A stretch of 33,131 nt of DNA from Catenovulum agarivorans YM01. GTDB taxonomy: Bacteria; Pseudomonadota; Gammaproteobacteria; Enterobacterales; Alteromonadaceae. The translations under genes and the position numbers were made by a program. The stretch is taken from assembly GCF_000281085.1 (NCBI RefSeq), contig NZ_JH767535.1, forward strand, positions 1 to 33,131, written 5' to 3'. Position 1 is the stretch's first letter; every line of letters begins with the position of its first letter. This document shows positions 24,706 to 33,084 of this stretch, in pieces. The notes under the pieces are model-generated. The model worked only from the letters and a program-made list of their open reading frames with translations. It was not told the origin of the DNA and did not search any database.

Positions 24706-26409
24706 TTACCAACCTGCAACTTGTGCTTGGGTAAAGCCATAAGCATCACGCATTAAGTCGCGAGCGTTTTCTAAATTCGCAATATAAGCATCTTTACCAT
24801 CAGCAGTAAATACTGGTTGATCACCAACTAGGTTGTTCACTGTTACAAAATCTGTTTTTAAAGGGCTTGCAGGGTTAAATTGTAAACCAATTAAGAAACC
24901 TTTTAATTCAGACCAGTGTTTAGCAAGTGTGGTCAGGCTAAATTCTGCTGTACCAACTTTTTCTAAATCAACTATACTGTCATTAATATAATGAATAACA
25001 GTTGCAGCCACAGCTTGTTCCCAAGCTAACACTGCAGCATCACGATAACCTTTCAATTCAGTCATTTGCGCGTCTGTTAATGCAGAACCCGCGTTGGCAT
25101 TAATTAATGCACGACCTTTTAAGAAGGCTTCCATTGCATCTTTGGTTAAGTCTGTGCCAGCTGTATCTGCGCGGTCACGTTTAGCTGCATTAGTTGAGTT
25201 ACCGAAGTTGTATTCGCTATTTAGGTTAATTTTTCCGTCGTCATCAGTATCCATATATGGTGTGCTGCTTGCCAATTCATCGTCTGTGTATGACAAATAA
25301 TCACGTGCTGCGCCAAAGTAACCAAAACCTTCATCCCATTGGTGTTCTAATATAGTATACTTACCATCGTATTCAGTATTTGATGACATTAAACCTTTAT
25401 CGTCTTCGTCATCATGCAAATAATCATCAGTACCTTGTTGGAAAGCTACTGCACCTAATAAGAATTTTTGAATAAGTTGCTGTAAGTCCAAACCTTCAGG
25501 AGTAACATAATAAACACCCGTGTTGCTTAAAGCATTTTCTGCAACTGCGTTGTCTGCAAGTTTATCGAATAAACGTAATAATAAACCTTCAGGCGTATTA
25601 CTGAAATCATTGGTCATAAATGTATTTGAAAATGCTACAAATGATGTGCCATCCGTCCAAGTTTTGTGATCGGTCTTACTGTCGTTACCAGCAATTTTAT
25701 CTTGTAGGTTTTTACCGGTTGAAATGTCGTTAATGCTCATTTGACTTGCATTGTCAAAAAAAGCTAAGTTTGCTGACAACACAGAAGCTACGTCTACGCC
25801 ATCTGGAATTGGTGTTGCACCATCAGGTATTTTTGATTTATCTGGATTAAAATAGAAAGCGTAAAGTTTGTTAAGAATAGCTGTCTTATCATCGCCACCA
25901 ACACTAACATCAGTGGTAAGAGTGCTGCTAATATATTTGTTTAATTCTGCAATAATTGCATGGCGTGCAATTTGGCCGCTATAACTAACAGTACTTTCCC
26001 CATTACCGTCATAAAAACCGTAAAAATCCAATTCATCAGAAACTGTTACAACAATTGTTTCTTCTTTTTGCATTTCACCATCAGAAACTATGATCGGCAA
26101 AACAATTTCAGCTACTGGCTCACCATTTGGTTCATAATTAAGGCTTTTACCTGCAGCTAACTTTAAAGTGTTACCGTCAATTTCAAAGTTTGCATCAGCA
26201 CCACTTGCTAAAGTGAAAGTAACTGCGTTGCCTTGGTCGTCAGTTGCTGAAAGTGTACCAACAGTCGCGCCAACTGTGTTTTCTGCAACTGTATTGCTAG
26301 AAAGTGTTACGCCATATGGTGCGGTATTTTTGTCGTCAGAGCTGCTCCCACAAGCAGTTAAGGACAAAGCTAAAGCAGAGAAGATTACTGAGTGTTTGAA
26401 ATTAAACAT
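24706..26409 (-). CDS. DUF4856 lipoprotein with N-terminal cadherin-like domain
   Basis: Lipoprotein of 567 residues. The signal peptide ends in LTAC, with Cys20. Residues about 30-130 form a cadherin-like beta domain (GVTLSSNTVAENTVGATVGT, LSATDDQGNAVTFTLASGAD, YEPNG). The rest matches the DUF4856 pattern: FYGFYDGNGESTVSYSGQIA, HKTWTDGTSFVAFSNTFM, LEHQWDEGFGYFGAARDYLS, SEYNFGN. This family is typically encoded next to imelysin and is considered iron-regulated; its biochemical role is not established. It is the first gene of the series and lies behind a TATAAT promoter overlapped by a Fur-box-like site. AAAGGA provides the ribosome site. Confidence 0.9.
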   Translation of the reverse strand: MFNFKHSVIFSALALSLTACGSSSDDKNTAPYGVTLSSNTVAENTVGATVGTLSATDDQGNAVTFTLASGADANFEIDGNTLKLAAGKSLNYEPNGEPVAEIVLPIIVSDGEMQKEETIVVTVSDELDFYGFYDGNGESTVSYSGQIARHAIIAELNKYISSTLTTDVSVGGDDKTAILNKLYAFYFNPDKSKIPDGATPIPDGVDVASVLSANLAFFDNASQMSINDISTGKNLQDKIAGNDSKTDHKTWTDGTSFVAFSNTFMTNDFSNTPEGLLLRLFDKLADNAVAENALSNTGVYYVTPEGLDLQQLIQKFLLGAVAFQQGTDDYLHDDEDDKGLMSSNTEYDGKYTILEHQWDEGFGYFGAARDYLSYTDDELASSTPYMDTDDDGKINLNSEYNFGNSTNAAKRDRADTAGTDLTKDAMEAFLKGRALINANAGSALTDAQMTELKGYRDAAVLAWEQAVAATVIHYINDSIVDLEKVGTAEFSLTTLAKHWSELKGFLIGLQFNPASPLKTDFVTVNNLVGDQPVFTADGKDAYIANLENARDLMRDAYGFTQAQVAGW

Positions 26410-26473
26410 ATAACAGATGTTCCTTTAAATCTTAGTGGCTATGAAAATGAGAGTAATTTTTATTTCTGCGTAA

Positions 26474-26510
26474 ATTATACAATAGGGCTTATACGAATCA
26501 ATATCATTTA
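26474..26510 (-). promoter_or_regulatory. Promoter with Fur box before DUF4856
   Basis: Minus-strand TTGATT, 16 bases, TATAAT forms a good sigma-70 promoter. The -35 box lies inside AAATGATATTGATTCGTAT (26510 to 26492), which matches the Fur consensus in its AATGAT-A-T-n-ATT core. The same core AATGATATTGATT is found before feoA. Iron repression of the downstream series is the natural reading. Confidence 0.65.
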
Positions 26511-26618
26511 GAAAACGAAATAAATTTTATTTATATAGTTCACTGATAAACAAAGGGCAAATTATTTGCTGAATTGTCTACAGAGACATTAATTAAGGGG
26601 CTTAGCGAAGGAGGATAG

Positions 26619-26645
26619 GGGCAGGCATAGTTAATTTGCCTGCCC
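26619..26645 (-). terminator. Terminator-like hairpin after feoB
   Basis: GGGCAGGCA and TGCCTGCCC form a nine-base GC-rich stem with a nine-base loop, starting eight bases after the feoB stop. No U tract follows on the minus strand, so it may act with Rho or as an mRNA end protector. Confidence 0.5.
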
Positions 26646-26652
26646 TATTAAT

Positions 26653-28998
26653 TTATTGAATATTGATAATAGGTATCAACAAGGCTTCTTTTTTCGCGAG
26701 TTTTTTACCGTGTGCTCGCATTAAAAGTAGTACTAATGCGACTATGGCAGCACATGAAACAAGCCAAATTGTACTGAAATACGGGTTGGCACTAAAAGTA
26801 GCCGCTTGGTAAATAACAGATGCCGTTATGTAGGCTAAGCCTGTCGACCAAAGTGCAATAAAACTCATCCATTTAAAGCCAGCTTCACGATACATAGCAC
26901 CCATAACGGCAACACAAGGTGTATATAACAAGACAAATACTAAATAAGAAAACGCAGCAGCTGTACTACCAAATAATATCGCCATTGCTTGAAAAGTTGA
27001 TATTTGCACGCCTTGTGCATCAGCAGCACTGGTTAAGTCTTGTTCGCTGATAATACCTAAACCAAGCGGGTCAAAAATATTGTTATACATATCAACTAAG
27101 TTATCTGGAATGGTTTGCCAAGCTTCAGCGAAGCGTGCTGTGAGACTAAACTCACTCGATTCTTCGTCTGCGGAATCGCTCGCTTGACCTATATCCATCT
27201 GTCCATATAACGCATCGAGCGTACCTACAACGGCTTCTTTAGCGAATATGCCGGTGAATATGCCTACGGTTGCAGGCCAATTTTGTTGTTGTACACCAAT
27301 AGGTTCAAATACTGGTGTAATGGTGCGACTAATTTCACTTAATACAGATTGTTCTGAATCCTGATTACCAAAAGTGCCATCAGTTCCCCATGAGTTTAAG
27401 AAACTTAATAAAGTAACAACAACAACTATGGTTTTACCTGCACGGGTAATAAATCCATGCAATTTGTCCCAAGTTTTTAATAACACGTTTTTAGCTGACG
27501 GCATATGGTAAGCGGGAAGCTCCATAATAAAGGGCGTTAAACTTGGTTTAAATAAGGTTCTCTTTAACAACATGCCTGTCAGAATAGCCATAACTATGCC
27601 TAATAGATAAAGCAAAAAGACCACGTTGTGACCACTGTTGGCAAAAAACGCTGCGGCAAAAAGGGCATATACAGATAAACGTGCACCACACGACATAAAA
27701 GGCGACATGGCTATGGTTAACAGTCTGTCTTTGTGTGTGTCTAAAGTACGACTGGCCATGACTGATGGCACGTTACAGCCAAATCCGACGATTAATGGCA
27801 CAAAAGATTTGCCTGGTAAACCAACTGCGCGCATAAATCTGTCCATAACAAATGCAGCACGAGCCATATAACCTGAATCTTCAATGACAGATAAGAAAAA
27901 GTATAAACCTGCAATGACCGGAATAAAGGTCGCAACAAGTTGAATGCCACCACCAATACCATCACTTAACAAGGTGACTAACCAAAGCGGTAGACCAAGT
28001 GATTGATAAAAAATGGCTGCACCTTCAACAAAGACTGCTGCAAAGGTGATGTCAAAAAAGTCGATAAATGCACCGCCGACGTTAATTGCAAAAATAAACA
28101 TGCAGTACATCACCAATAAAAAAACAGGTATACCAAGCCATCGGTTTAAAACTATGTCGTCAATGTAATCCGTCAGTGTGCGTTTATCTGCTTGTGCTTG
28201 TTGATAAACTTGGGCTAGCCAGTTTTGAATCACTTGATATCTATGATTTGCTTTGAGTGATTGGCAATTTTGATCAACTAATTCAGCGAGTGCTTTCGCT
28301 TGTGTTGTTTCAATGTTCAACCAGCTAACCAATAATTCAGCATTTTTTTGATAATTTTCTGTAGAGCTTGTCAACAGAATAATGTGTTCATTGCTTAGTG
28401 AACTCAATTCAGGCATAAGTTGAGACAAACTTGGTAAGTCCAGATTATGCTCAAGCTCCGGTAGTGTCAGTGTTTTTTTCTCGTGCTGAGTTAAGCTCTT
28501 TTCAATGGCTAATTGTAATTGGTCGATGCCATGCTTTTTAATTGCTGAAATGCTTACAACTGGAATTTTGAGCAAAGAAGCTAATTTATCTGTATCTATT
28601 TGTATGCCTTGTTTTTCTGCAACATCTTGCATATTTAACACAAGAATGACATTAGCACCCATTTCTATTAGCTGTGTTGTTAAATACAGGCTGCGCTCTA
28701 AACGCGTTGCGTCAACTATGTTTAATACCAAATCACCTTTGTTATTTTGAAGATAATCACGAGCAATTTTTTCGTCGAGTGATAATTCTTGCTCTTCATT
28801 TTCTATAGAGTAGGTTCCGGGTAAATCGGTAATTTCAATTTTTTGTTGATTTTTTAAATAACTAATCCCAGTTTTTTTTTCGACTGTGACACCAGCCCAG
28901 TTGCCGACTTTTTGTTTTGAACCAGTTAATAAATTGAATAGGGTGGTTTTGCCACAGTTGGGATTGCCTATTACCGATACGGTATGTTTGTTCTGCAT
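26653..28998 (-). CDS. feoB: Ferrous iron transporter FeoB
   Basis: Inner-membrane Fe(II) importer of 781 residues, full family length. The cytoplasmic G domain shows G1 GNPNCGKTT (11-19), switch I VGNWAGVTVEKK, G3 DLPG (58-61) and G4 NMQD (122-125). A helical guanine-dissociation-inhibitor-like spacer follows. From about residue 285 the membrane part carries the family's gate motifs: VIEDSGYMARAAFVMDRFM, PLIVGFGCNVPSVMASRTL, SPFMSCGARLSVYALFAAAF, FAKEAVVGTL and LVFVLLYTPCVAVMGAMYRE. It starts four bases after feoA stops, so translation is probably coupled. No feoC is present. Confidence 0.98.
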   Translation of the reverse strand: MQNKHTVSVIGNPNCGKTTLFNLLTGSKQKVGNWAGVTVEKKTGISYLKNQQKIEITDLPGTYSIENEEQELSLDEKIARDYLQNNKGDLVLNIVDATRLERSLYLTTQLIEMGANVILVLNMQDVAEKQGIQIDTDKLASLLKIPVVSISAIKKHGIDQLQLAIEKSLTQHEKKTLTLPELEHNLDLPSLSQLMPELSSLSNEHIILLTSSTENYQKNAELLVSWLNIETTQAKALAELVDQNCQSLKANHRYQVIQNWLAQVYQQAQADKRTLTDYIDDIVLNRWLGIPVFLLVMYCMFIFAINVGGAFIDFFDITFAAVFVEGAAIFYQSLGLPLWLVTLLSDGIGGGIQLVATFIPVIAGLYFFLSVIEDSGYMARAAFVMDRFMRAVGLPGKSFVPLIVGFGCNVPSVMASRTLDTHKDRLLTIAMSPFMSCGARLSVYALFAAAFFANSGHNVVFLLYLLGIVMAILTGMLLKRTLFKPSLTPFIMELPAYHMPSAKNVLLKTWDKLHGFITRAGKTIVVVVTLLSFLNSWGTDGTFGNQDSEQSVLSEISRTITPVFEPIGVQQQNWPATVGIFTGIFAKEAVVGTLDALYGQMDIGQASDSADEESSEFSLTARFAEAWQTIPDNLVDMYNNIFDPLGLGIISEQDLTSAADAQGVQISTFQAMAILFGSTAAAFSYLVFVLLYTPCVAVMGAMYREAGFKWMSFIALWSTGLAYITASVIYQAATFSANPYFSTIWLVSCAAIVALVLLLMRAHGKKLAKKEALLIPIINIQ

Positions 28999-29002
28999 AT
29001 GC

Positions 29003-29230
29003 TTATTTTATCTCTACCTGAATTGTTTGGGCTTCGGCTTTACGTAGACTCAAACTAAAACCTCGAACTTCTATCTCCATAGGATCGCCTAACGGAGCGA
29101 GTCGTTTCACTTTAATTTGTGCACCGGGTGTCATGCCCAAAGATAACAATTTTTTACGAAATCCGGCTTCGGTTGGTGCAATGGCTATAACTGTTGCACT
29201 CTGGCCAACAGCAATATTGTTTAAGGTCAT
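29003..29230 (-). CDS. feoA: Ferrous iron transport protein FeoA
   Basis: Small cytoplasmic SH3-like protein of 75 residues that works with FeoB. The typical core is readable: GQSATVIAIAPTEAGFRKKL, LSLGMTPGAQIKVKRLAPLG, DPMEIEVRGFSLSLRKAEAQ. AGGGG eight bases before the ATG is a strong ribosome site. It is first in the feoAB operon, and the Fur box at 29271-29290 lies about 40 bases upstream of the start. Confidence 0.96.
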   Translation of the reverse strand: MTLNNIAVGQSATVIAIAPTEAGFRKKLLSLGMTPGAQIKVKRLAPLGDPMEIEVRGFSLSLRKAEAQTIQVEIK

Positions 29231-29260
29231 GTTTAGCCCCTAGTTATCTTTAATGTAAAT

Positions 29261-29290
29261 AGTATATTGCAAATGATATTGATTATCATC
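29261..29290 (-). promoter_or_regulatory. feoAB promoter with Fur box
   Basis: Minus-strand GATGATAATCAATATCATTT (29290 to 29271) is close to the Fur consensus GATAATGATAATCATTATC. TATACT at 29261-29266 is a good -10 box, so Fur bound here would cover the -35/spacer region. Ferrous uptake genes are classic Fur targets. Confidence 0.75.
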
Positions 29291-29580
29291 TAAAACCATC
29301 AATTAAAGTAAATTGAGATTTTTCCGATAAAAAACTGTTCAAGTTCGCGGACTTAATCTAAAGTTAGTTTAATTGCAGTGACTGCGAATTGCATTTACTT
29401 GTTTTAACAGTGTTTTATTTTCAATAATACTGGCTAAAACTTGGGCTTTTGCAAGTTTTAAGACTTAGACCTATACGTAAAACGCAGAGGCGGTCTAGTA
29501 TTGAATTAAATTGATAAGTTTGTTAAAACTTGATAACTATATTAATAAAATCATTTAGTTAACCTAACAAAGGGTCGGAT
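29291..29580 (+). promoter_or_regulatory. Leader region of the chemotaxis gene
   Basis: The 290-base stretch between the feoA Fur box and the chemotaxis ORF has no gene. It holds a flagellar-type promoter candidate (29304-29330) and two consecutive dyads: TAAAACTTG/CAAGTTTTA (29435-29460) and TAGACC/GGTCTA (29466-29497). A possible sigma-70 promoter (TTGATA, 17 bases, TAACTA) lies nearer the gene, at about 29512-29540. AAAGGG precedes the ATG at 29581. Confidence 0.45.
29304..29330 (+). promoter_or_regulatory. Candidate sigma-28 (FliA) promoter
   Basis: TAAAGTAA, 11 bases, TCCGATAA compares with the FliA consensus TAAAGTTT, 11 bases, GCCGATAA: 6 of 8 and 7 of 8 positions. The spacing is exact and the gene downstream is a chemotaxis protein, a usual FliA target. 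The implied leader is long, about 245 bases, which weakens the case. Confidence 0.45.
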
Positions 29581-30485
29581 ATGCTGAGTTGGATGAAACC
29601 TGCAATACCGGCTGGTAAAACTTTAGTTGACCAGTCTGAATTAGTTGAGTTAGAAAAAAAGCGGCCTTGCTTGATAAGCTGTTGGACAGCGACGCTTACG
29701 AGGTAGCAGAGCAAATAAGAGCAAACGCGACCAATGTTAATCATTCTAATCAGGAAGGTTTAGAAATGATTGAGCGCAGCTTCGATATGGTTAAACACTT
29801 TATTGAACAGTCGATGGAAATTGAAGATATTGCTAAAAATTCACACGAAGCTGCAGCTGAAACTTCAAAAACCAGTGAAGACTGTATTACTGAGTTGGTT
29901 AATCTAGTAAACAACATCAGAAGTTCAGCTCAATTTATCTCAGAATTTACTCAACTTTTGTCGAACTTAGAAGAAAACAGTAAAAACATCGACCATTTAG
30001 TTGAGGCGATTAAAGGCATTGCCGAACAGACAAACTTATTAGCTTTGAATGCAGCGATAGAAGCTGCACGAGCTGGCGAGCATGGTCGAGGTTTCGCAGT
30101 TGTTGCCGACGAGGTTAGATCACTAGCGAATACGGCCAACCAGTCAGCAGATCAAATTCAAACTGAAATGCGCAAAATTATGGATATTTCAGGTTCCATT
30201 ATCACTAAGCAAAAAGAAGTTGAAGAGCTTATTGACCATAGTGTTACCATCGCAGATACCACAAGTGAACAGCTAGGCTCATTGGTTAGTGTTGCGAAAA
30301 GTAGTGCACAATCTATGGCTAACATGATTGGACAAATTAAAGTTCAATTGGAGAACTCTGAAGCAATACAAGAAACAATGCAGCAACTCGTTAGTCAAAC
30401 GCATGGTGCTATAGAAGGTGCAGATGCCAGCTCGACATTAAGCACTGAATTGTTGCATAGTTTAGAAAGTATTCGACGATATTAA
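29581..30485 (+). CDS. Soluble methyl-accepting chemotaxis protein, frame broken at A AAA AAG
   Basis: Cytoplasmic signalling protein of the MCP family, predicted to control a CheA kinase. The ATG at 29581 has AAAGGG upstream and opens [20 protein letters not shown] ..., but this frame reaches TAG at 29704 after 41 codons. The main frame, lacking its own good start (only TTG at 29667), continues to 30485. Joining them with a -1 shift at 29655-29661 gives one smooth 301-residue protein (LEKK then [11 protein letters not shown]). The highly conserved signalling tip is present: [38 protein letters not shown]. No membrane segment or HAMP domain is seen, and no sensor domain is recognisable. The break may be a homopolymer sequencing error, a real mutation, or programmed frameshifting; the heptamer fits the last exactly. 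Confidence 0.85.
29655..29661 (+). other. dnaX-type slippery heptamer A AAA AAG
   Basis: In the frame opened at 29581 the codons are GAA AAA AAG CGG, so A AAA AAG is in the exact phase used for -1 frameshifting in dnaX. After slipping, the next codon is GCG and the chemotaxis frame continues. A small GCTGT-TGG-ACAGC stem follows at 29678-29690, 16 bases away, which is further than usual for a stimulator. Confidence 0.5.
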
Positions 30486-30494
30486 TTTTATTGT

Positions 30495-30513
30495 GCCCAG
30501 TTTCATGCTGGGC
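30495..30513 (+). terminator. Hairpin after the chemotaxis gene
   Basis: GCCCAG and CTGGGC pair with a seven-base loop, ten bases after the stop codon. No U tract follows, so this is a weak terminator candidate. Confidence 0.4.
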
Positions 30514-30535
30514 TGAATAATTTGGCTATGCAGTA

Positions 30536-30670
30536 ATGATGTTGAAGTGGTTGTACAAATTATTATGGCCAAATTGCCCTAAGTGCCGCAAATGGCGCTT
30601 AATGCTTATTTGGGGGGCTTGCATGCTTTGGTATGTTTTAGATATTTATCTCCCGCGTTTGTCTGGATAG
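30536..30670 (+). CDS. Probable small membrane protein with CPKC motif
   Basis: A 44-codon frame with two adjacent ATGs reads MMLKWLYKLLWPNCPKCRKW, then a hydrophobic stretch rich in Leu, Trp, Ile and Met (about residues 22-38) and a short LPRLSG tail. The CPKC pair looks like half of a zinc ribbon or a redox pair next to one membrane helix. The stop lies seven bases before the start of the DUF2982 gene, which suggests coupling and an operon. There is no strong ribosome site. I do not recognise a family. Confidence 0.5.
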   Translation: MMLKWLYKLLWPNCPKCRKWRLMLIWGACMLWYVLDIYLPRLSG

Positions 30671-30677
30671 CTGATTT

Positions 30678-31364
30678 ATGCCACAGCTAGACACTATATA
30701 TATCAAATCGTCCGCAAAACAGCATGGTTACAGCTTAGCTTTTTATAGCGCTATCGCTTTTGTTATTTCGCTTATTCTTTATATTCAGTTTGCTGATTTC
30801 GCTAAGCTTCCTTTGTTATTTTTAATGATGTGCACTGTGGTTGCTTTTGTGATTGCTTTGTTTAAATTACAAGAGCCTGATTTGAGTTTTATGTTGAATA
30901 ATCAGGGCGTGCTCTATCACCATAAGCGTGGTTTTATGTTGGTGGAATGGGACAATATTCGGCGAATTGGCATTCCCAGTGTTCAACATGGTTTAGATAA
31001 CAAAGAGTTATCCTACATTGGATTAAACTTAAAAGAGCCAGAAAAGTTATTAGGGGCGGTAAGTTTACGTTTGATTTCGCACTTATTGATGGAACAGCGG
31101 GCAATTTTGCATAAATATTTGCTAGTAGACTGCCCAACAGGCACTTGCCCGAGTGATATAACTTTAAATACTGAACCCTACAAATCTGCTTCTGGTCAGG
31201 TTTATAAAGGGCTCAGAGGCATGTTTGCCCATAGGATGGCGTGGTTAAAAAAGTTAAGTGGTTATGACTTACTTATTCCAGAAACTGCATTCGATCGCAC
31301 GTCTGGCGAATTTGCTCAATTGTTGAGGGAATATAAAGAACACTTTGAAAAATTTGAGAATTAA
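30678..31364 (+). CDS. DUF2982 membrane protein
   Basis: Protein of 228 residues with two membrane helices near the N-terminus (about 18-36 and 43-62) and a cytoplasmic remainder. The C-terminal part (GVLYHHKRGFMLVEWDNIRR, IGLNLKEPEKLLGAV, LRLISHLLMEQRAILHKYLL, SGYDLLIPETAFDRTSGEFA) fits my recollection of DUF2982, a family of vibrios and Alteromonadales with no known function. The opening beta part (LNNQGVLYHH ... IRRIGIP) recalls PH-like membrane-protein domains. It sits seven bases after the small CPKC frame and 58 bases before the fapA-like gene. Confidence 0.75.
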   Translation: MPQLDTIYIKSSAKQHGYSLAFYSAIAFVISLILYIQFADFAKLPLLFLMMCTVVAFVIALFKLQEPDLSFMLNNQGVLYHHKRGFMLVEWDNIRRIGIPSVQHGLDNKELSYIGLNLKEPEKLLGAVSLRLISHLLMEQRAILHKYLLVDCPTGTCPSDITLNTEPYKSASGQVYKGLRGMFAHRMAWLKKLSGYDLLIPETAFDRTSGEFAQLLREYKEHFEKFEN

Positions 31365-31422
31365 CGTTAAATGTGATTTATTGGCATTTGTTTTAAGCGT
31401 TGTAAAGTAGGTATTAGTAAAT

Positions 31423-33084
31423 ATGTCGCAATTTGAATTCACGTTAGATGAAGAGAACCACCAAGTGGTTGCGACTACACAAATCGATAAAGATTCATCC
31501 CCAATTAAAGACGCTATCATTAAAGAGTTATTCACCCAAAGTTCAGTTGCTAACTGTTATTTGTTAGATAACTTAGTGGCTGATTGTGTCGTCTTATATA
31601 ATCAAAAATTAACTGAGTTGGCCTCTTCAGAGCCGGTTGAGTTTTCTTCACCTATTGCTGAGCGTCGTCACGCCAAAGCTAAAGTTATTGTTTCGCCAGA
31701 CGCTATGTCCGCTAAAGTTGAATTGTCTGGCGCTTATGGTGGTGAGCCGTTAACTGCAAATCAAATTTTACGCGCGGTGACCAAACAGGGGGTCACCATG
31801 GGGATTGATAAAGCTGCGGTTGAGAAACTCGCCCTTGAAGGAAAAGACAGCAAACCTGGTCAGATAATTGTTGCGCAAATAGCAAGTGGACAGCAACCGG
31901 TCAAAGGCGACGATAGTTTTTTCGAAGCTCAGACGAAAAATGCGCGAGATCGAATTTTACAACCGCAAGAGGTGAACGAATCAGGCAAAGTTGATATGCG
32001 AGACTTAGGCGAGCTAATATCCGTTAAACCGGGTGATGCTTTGGTTAGAAGACATTTGCCAACTCACGGTAAACCTGGGTTTACCGTTAAAGGTGACGCT
32101 CTTTCGGCTATTCCAGGAGAATTACTTGATTTTGAACTTGGCGAAGGCACTGAGATTTCAGCTCAAGATGAAAATTTGTTAGTCGCTGTGAATGCGGGTT
32201 TACCTTATATAACCGAGAACGGGGCGAGAGTTGATGATGTACTTGAGTTAAAAGGTGTAGACATCTCAACAGGTCACATTGATTTTGATGGTGGTGTTAT
32301 TGTAAATGGCAATGTAGCTGAAGGCATGCGACTAAAAGCTAAAGGCAATGTCACAATAAATGGTTTTGTTGAAAATGCTTACCTTGAAGTTGATGGAGAT
32401 GTAACCGTTTTAAGTGGGATTATTGGCCGAAAAATAGAAAATGACAATATTACCGAGGACACTGAGTTTTCTTGCCAAATTAAAGCATCAGGTGTGGTAT
32501 GCAGTAAATATATTCAGTATGCCAGAATATCTACGTTGAAAGATGTACAGTTTTCGAGTCAAATTTCGCATTCATTTATCAAAGCGAAATCAGTTGTTGG
32601 TGGTACAGAAAAATCCCCTATTGGCAAAATCATCAGTGGGTGTTTTCAAGTAGAGCAGTTTTTAGCATGTGCAACCATAGGTGCACCAGCGTCTACTGCT
32701 TTACACATTACTTTGTATCCGAACTATCAAACAGATGTAACCAAAAAACAAGCGGTTTTTAAACGCTTAAAAGATAAAGCGCATGAATTGGAGTTGCTAC
32801 GCTCGAATTGGTTGAAACTGAAAGAGCGGGGTATCAGCGAAGAGAAAAATACTCAAATTGCTACTCGCTACAAAGAGCGTGAGCTAAAAGTTAAAAAGCT
32901 TAAGCGTGCCTATTTATTGTTAGAAAAGAAAATTCAGCAAAAGGTAAAAGAAGTTTATGTATATGCAAGCAGAACTATGTTTAGCCATATTTACATTCAC
33001 TGTGGCGAGTTAAACAAGTTGACAACAGGTGAACACGCCAATAGTAGAGTTAAAATTATCGATAGAAAGTTTATCCGCCAATAG
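31423..33084 (+). CDS. FapA family (DUF342) protein
   Basis: Cytoplasmic protein of 553 residues. The N-terminal about 60-260 residues carry the DUF342 part, with the telling VKPGDALVRRHLPTHGKPGF followed by TVKGD. A beta-helix built from short repeats comes next (GGVIVNGNVAEGMRLKAKGN, VTINGFVENAYLEVDGDVTV, GIIGRK). The last third is a charged coiled coil (KRLKDKAHELELLRSNWLKL, ELKVKKLKRAYLLLEKKIQQ) and a short C-terminal beta segment. FapA in vibrios helps assembly of the polar flagellum; whether this homologue does is inference, supported weakly by the chemotaxis gene nearby. The gene ends 47 bases before the window edge. Confidence 0.88.
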   Translation: MSQFEFTLDEENHQVVATTQIDKDSSPIKDAIIKELFTQSSVANCYLLDNLVADCVVLYNQKLTELASSEPVEFSSPIAERRHAKAKVIVSPDAMSAKVELSGAYGGEPLTANQILRAVTKQGVTMGIDKAAVEKLALEGKDSKPGQIIVAQIASGQQPVKGDDSFFEAQTKNARDRILQPQEVNESGKVDMRDLGELISVKPGDALVRRHLPTHGKPGFTVKGDALSAIPGELLDFELGEGTEISAQDENLLVAVNAGLPYITENGARVDDVLELKGVDISTGHIDFDGGVIVNGNVAEGMRLKAKGNVTINGFVENAYLEVDGDVTVLSGIIGRKIENDNITEDTEFSCQIKASGVVCSKYIQYARISTLKDVQFSSQISHSFIKAKSVVGGTEKSPIGKIISGCFQVEQFLACATIGAPASTALHITLYPNYQTDVTKKQAVFKRLKDKAHELELLRSNWLKLKERGISEEKNTQIATRYKERELKVKKLKRAYLLLEKKIQQKVKEVYVYASRTMFSHIYIHCGELNKLTTGEHANSRVKIIDRKFIRQ

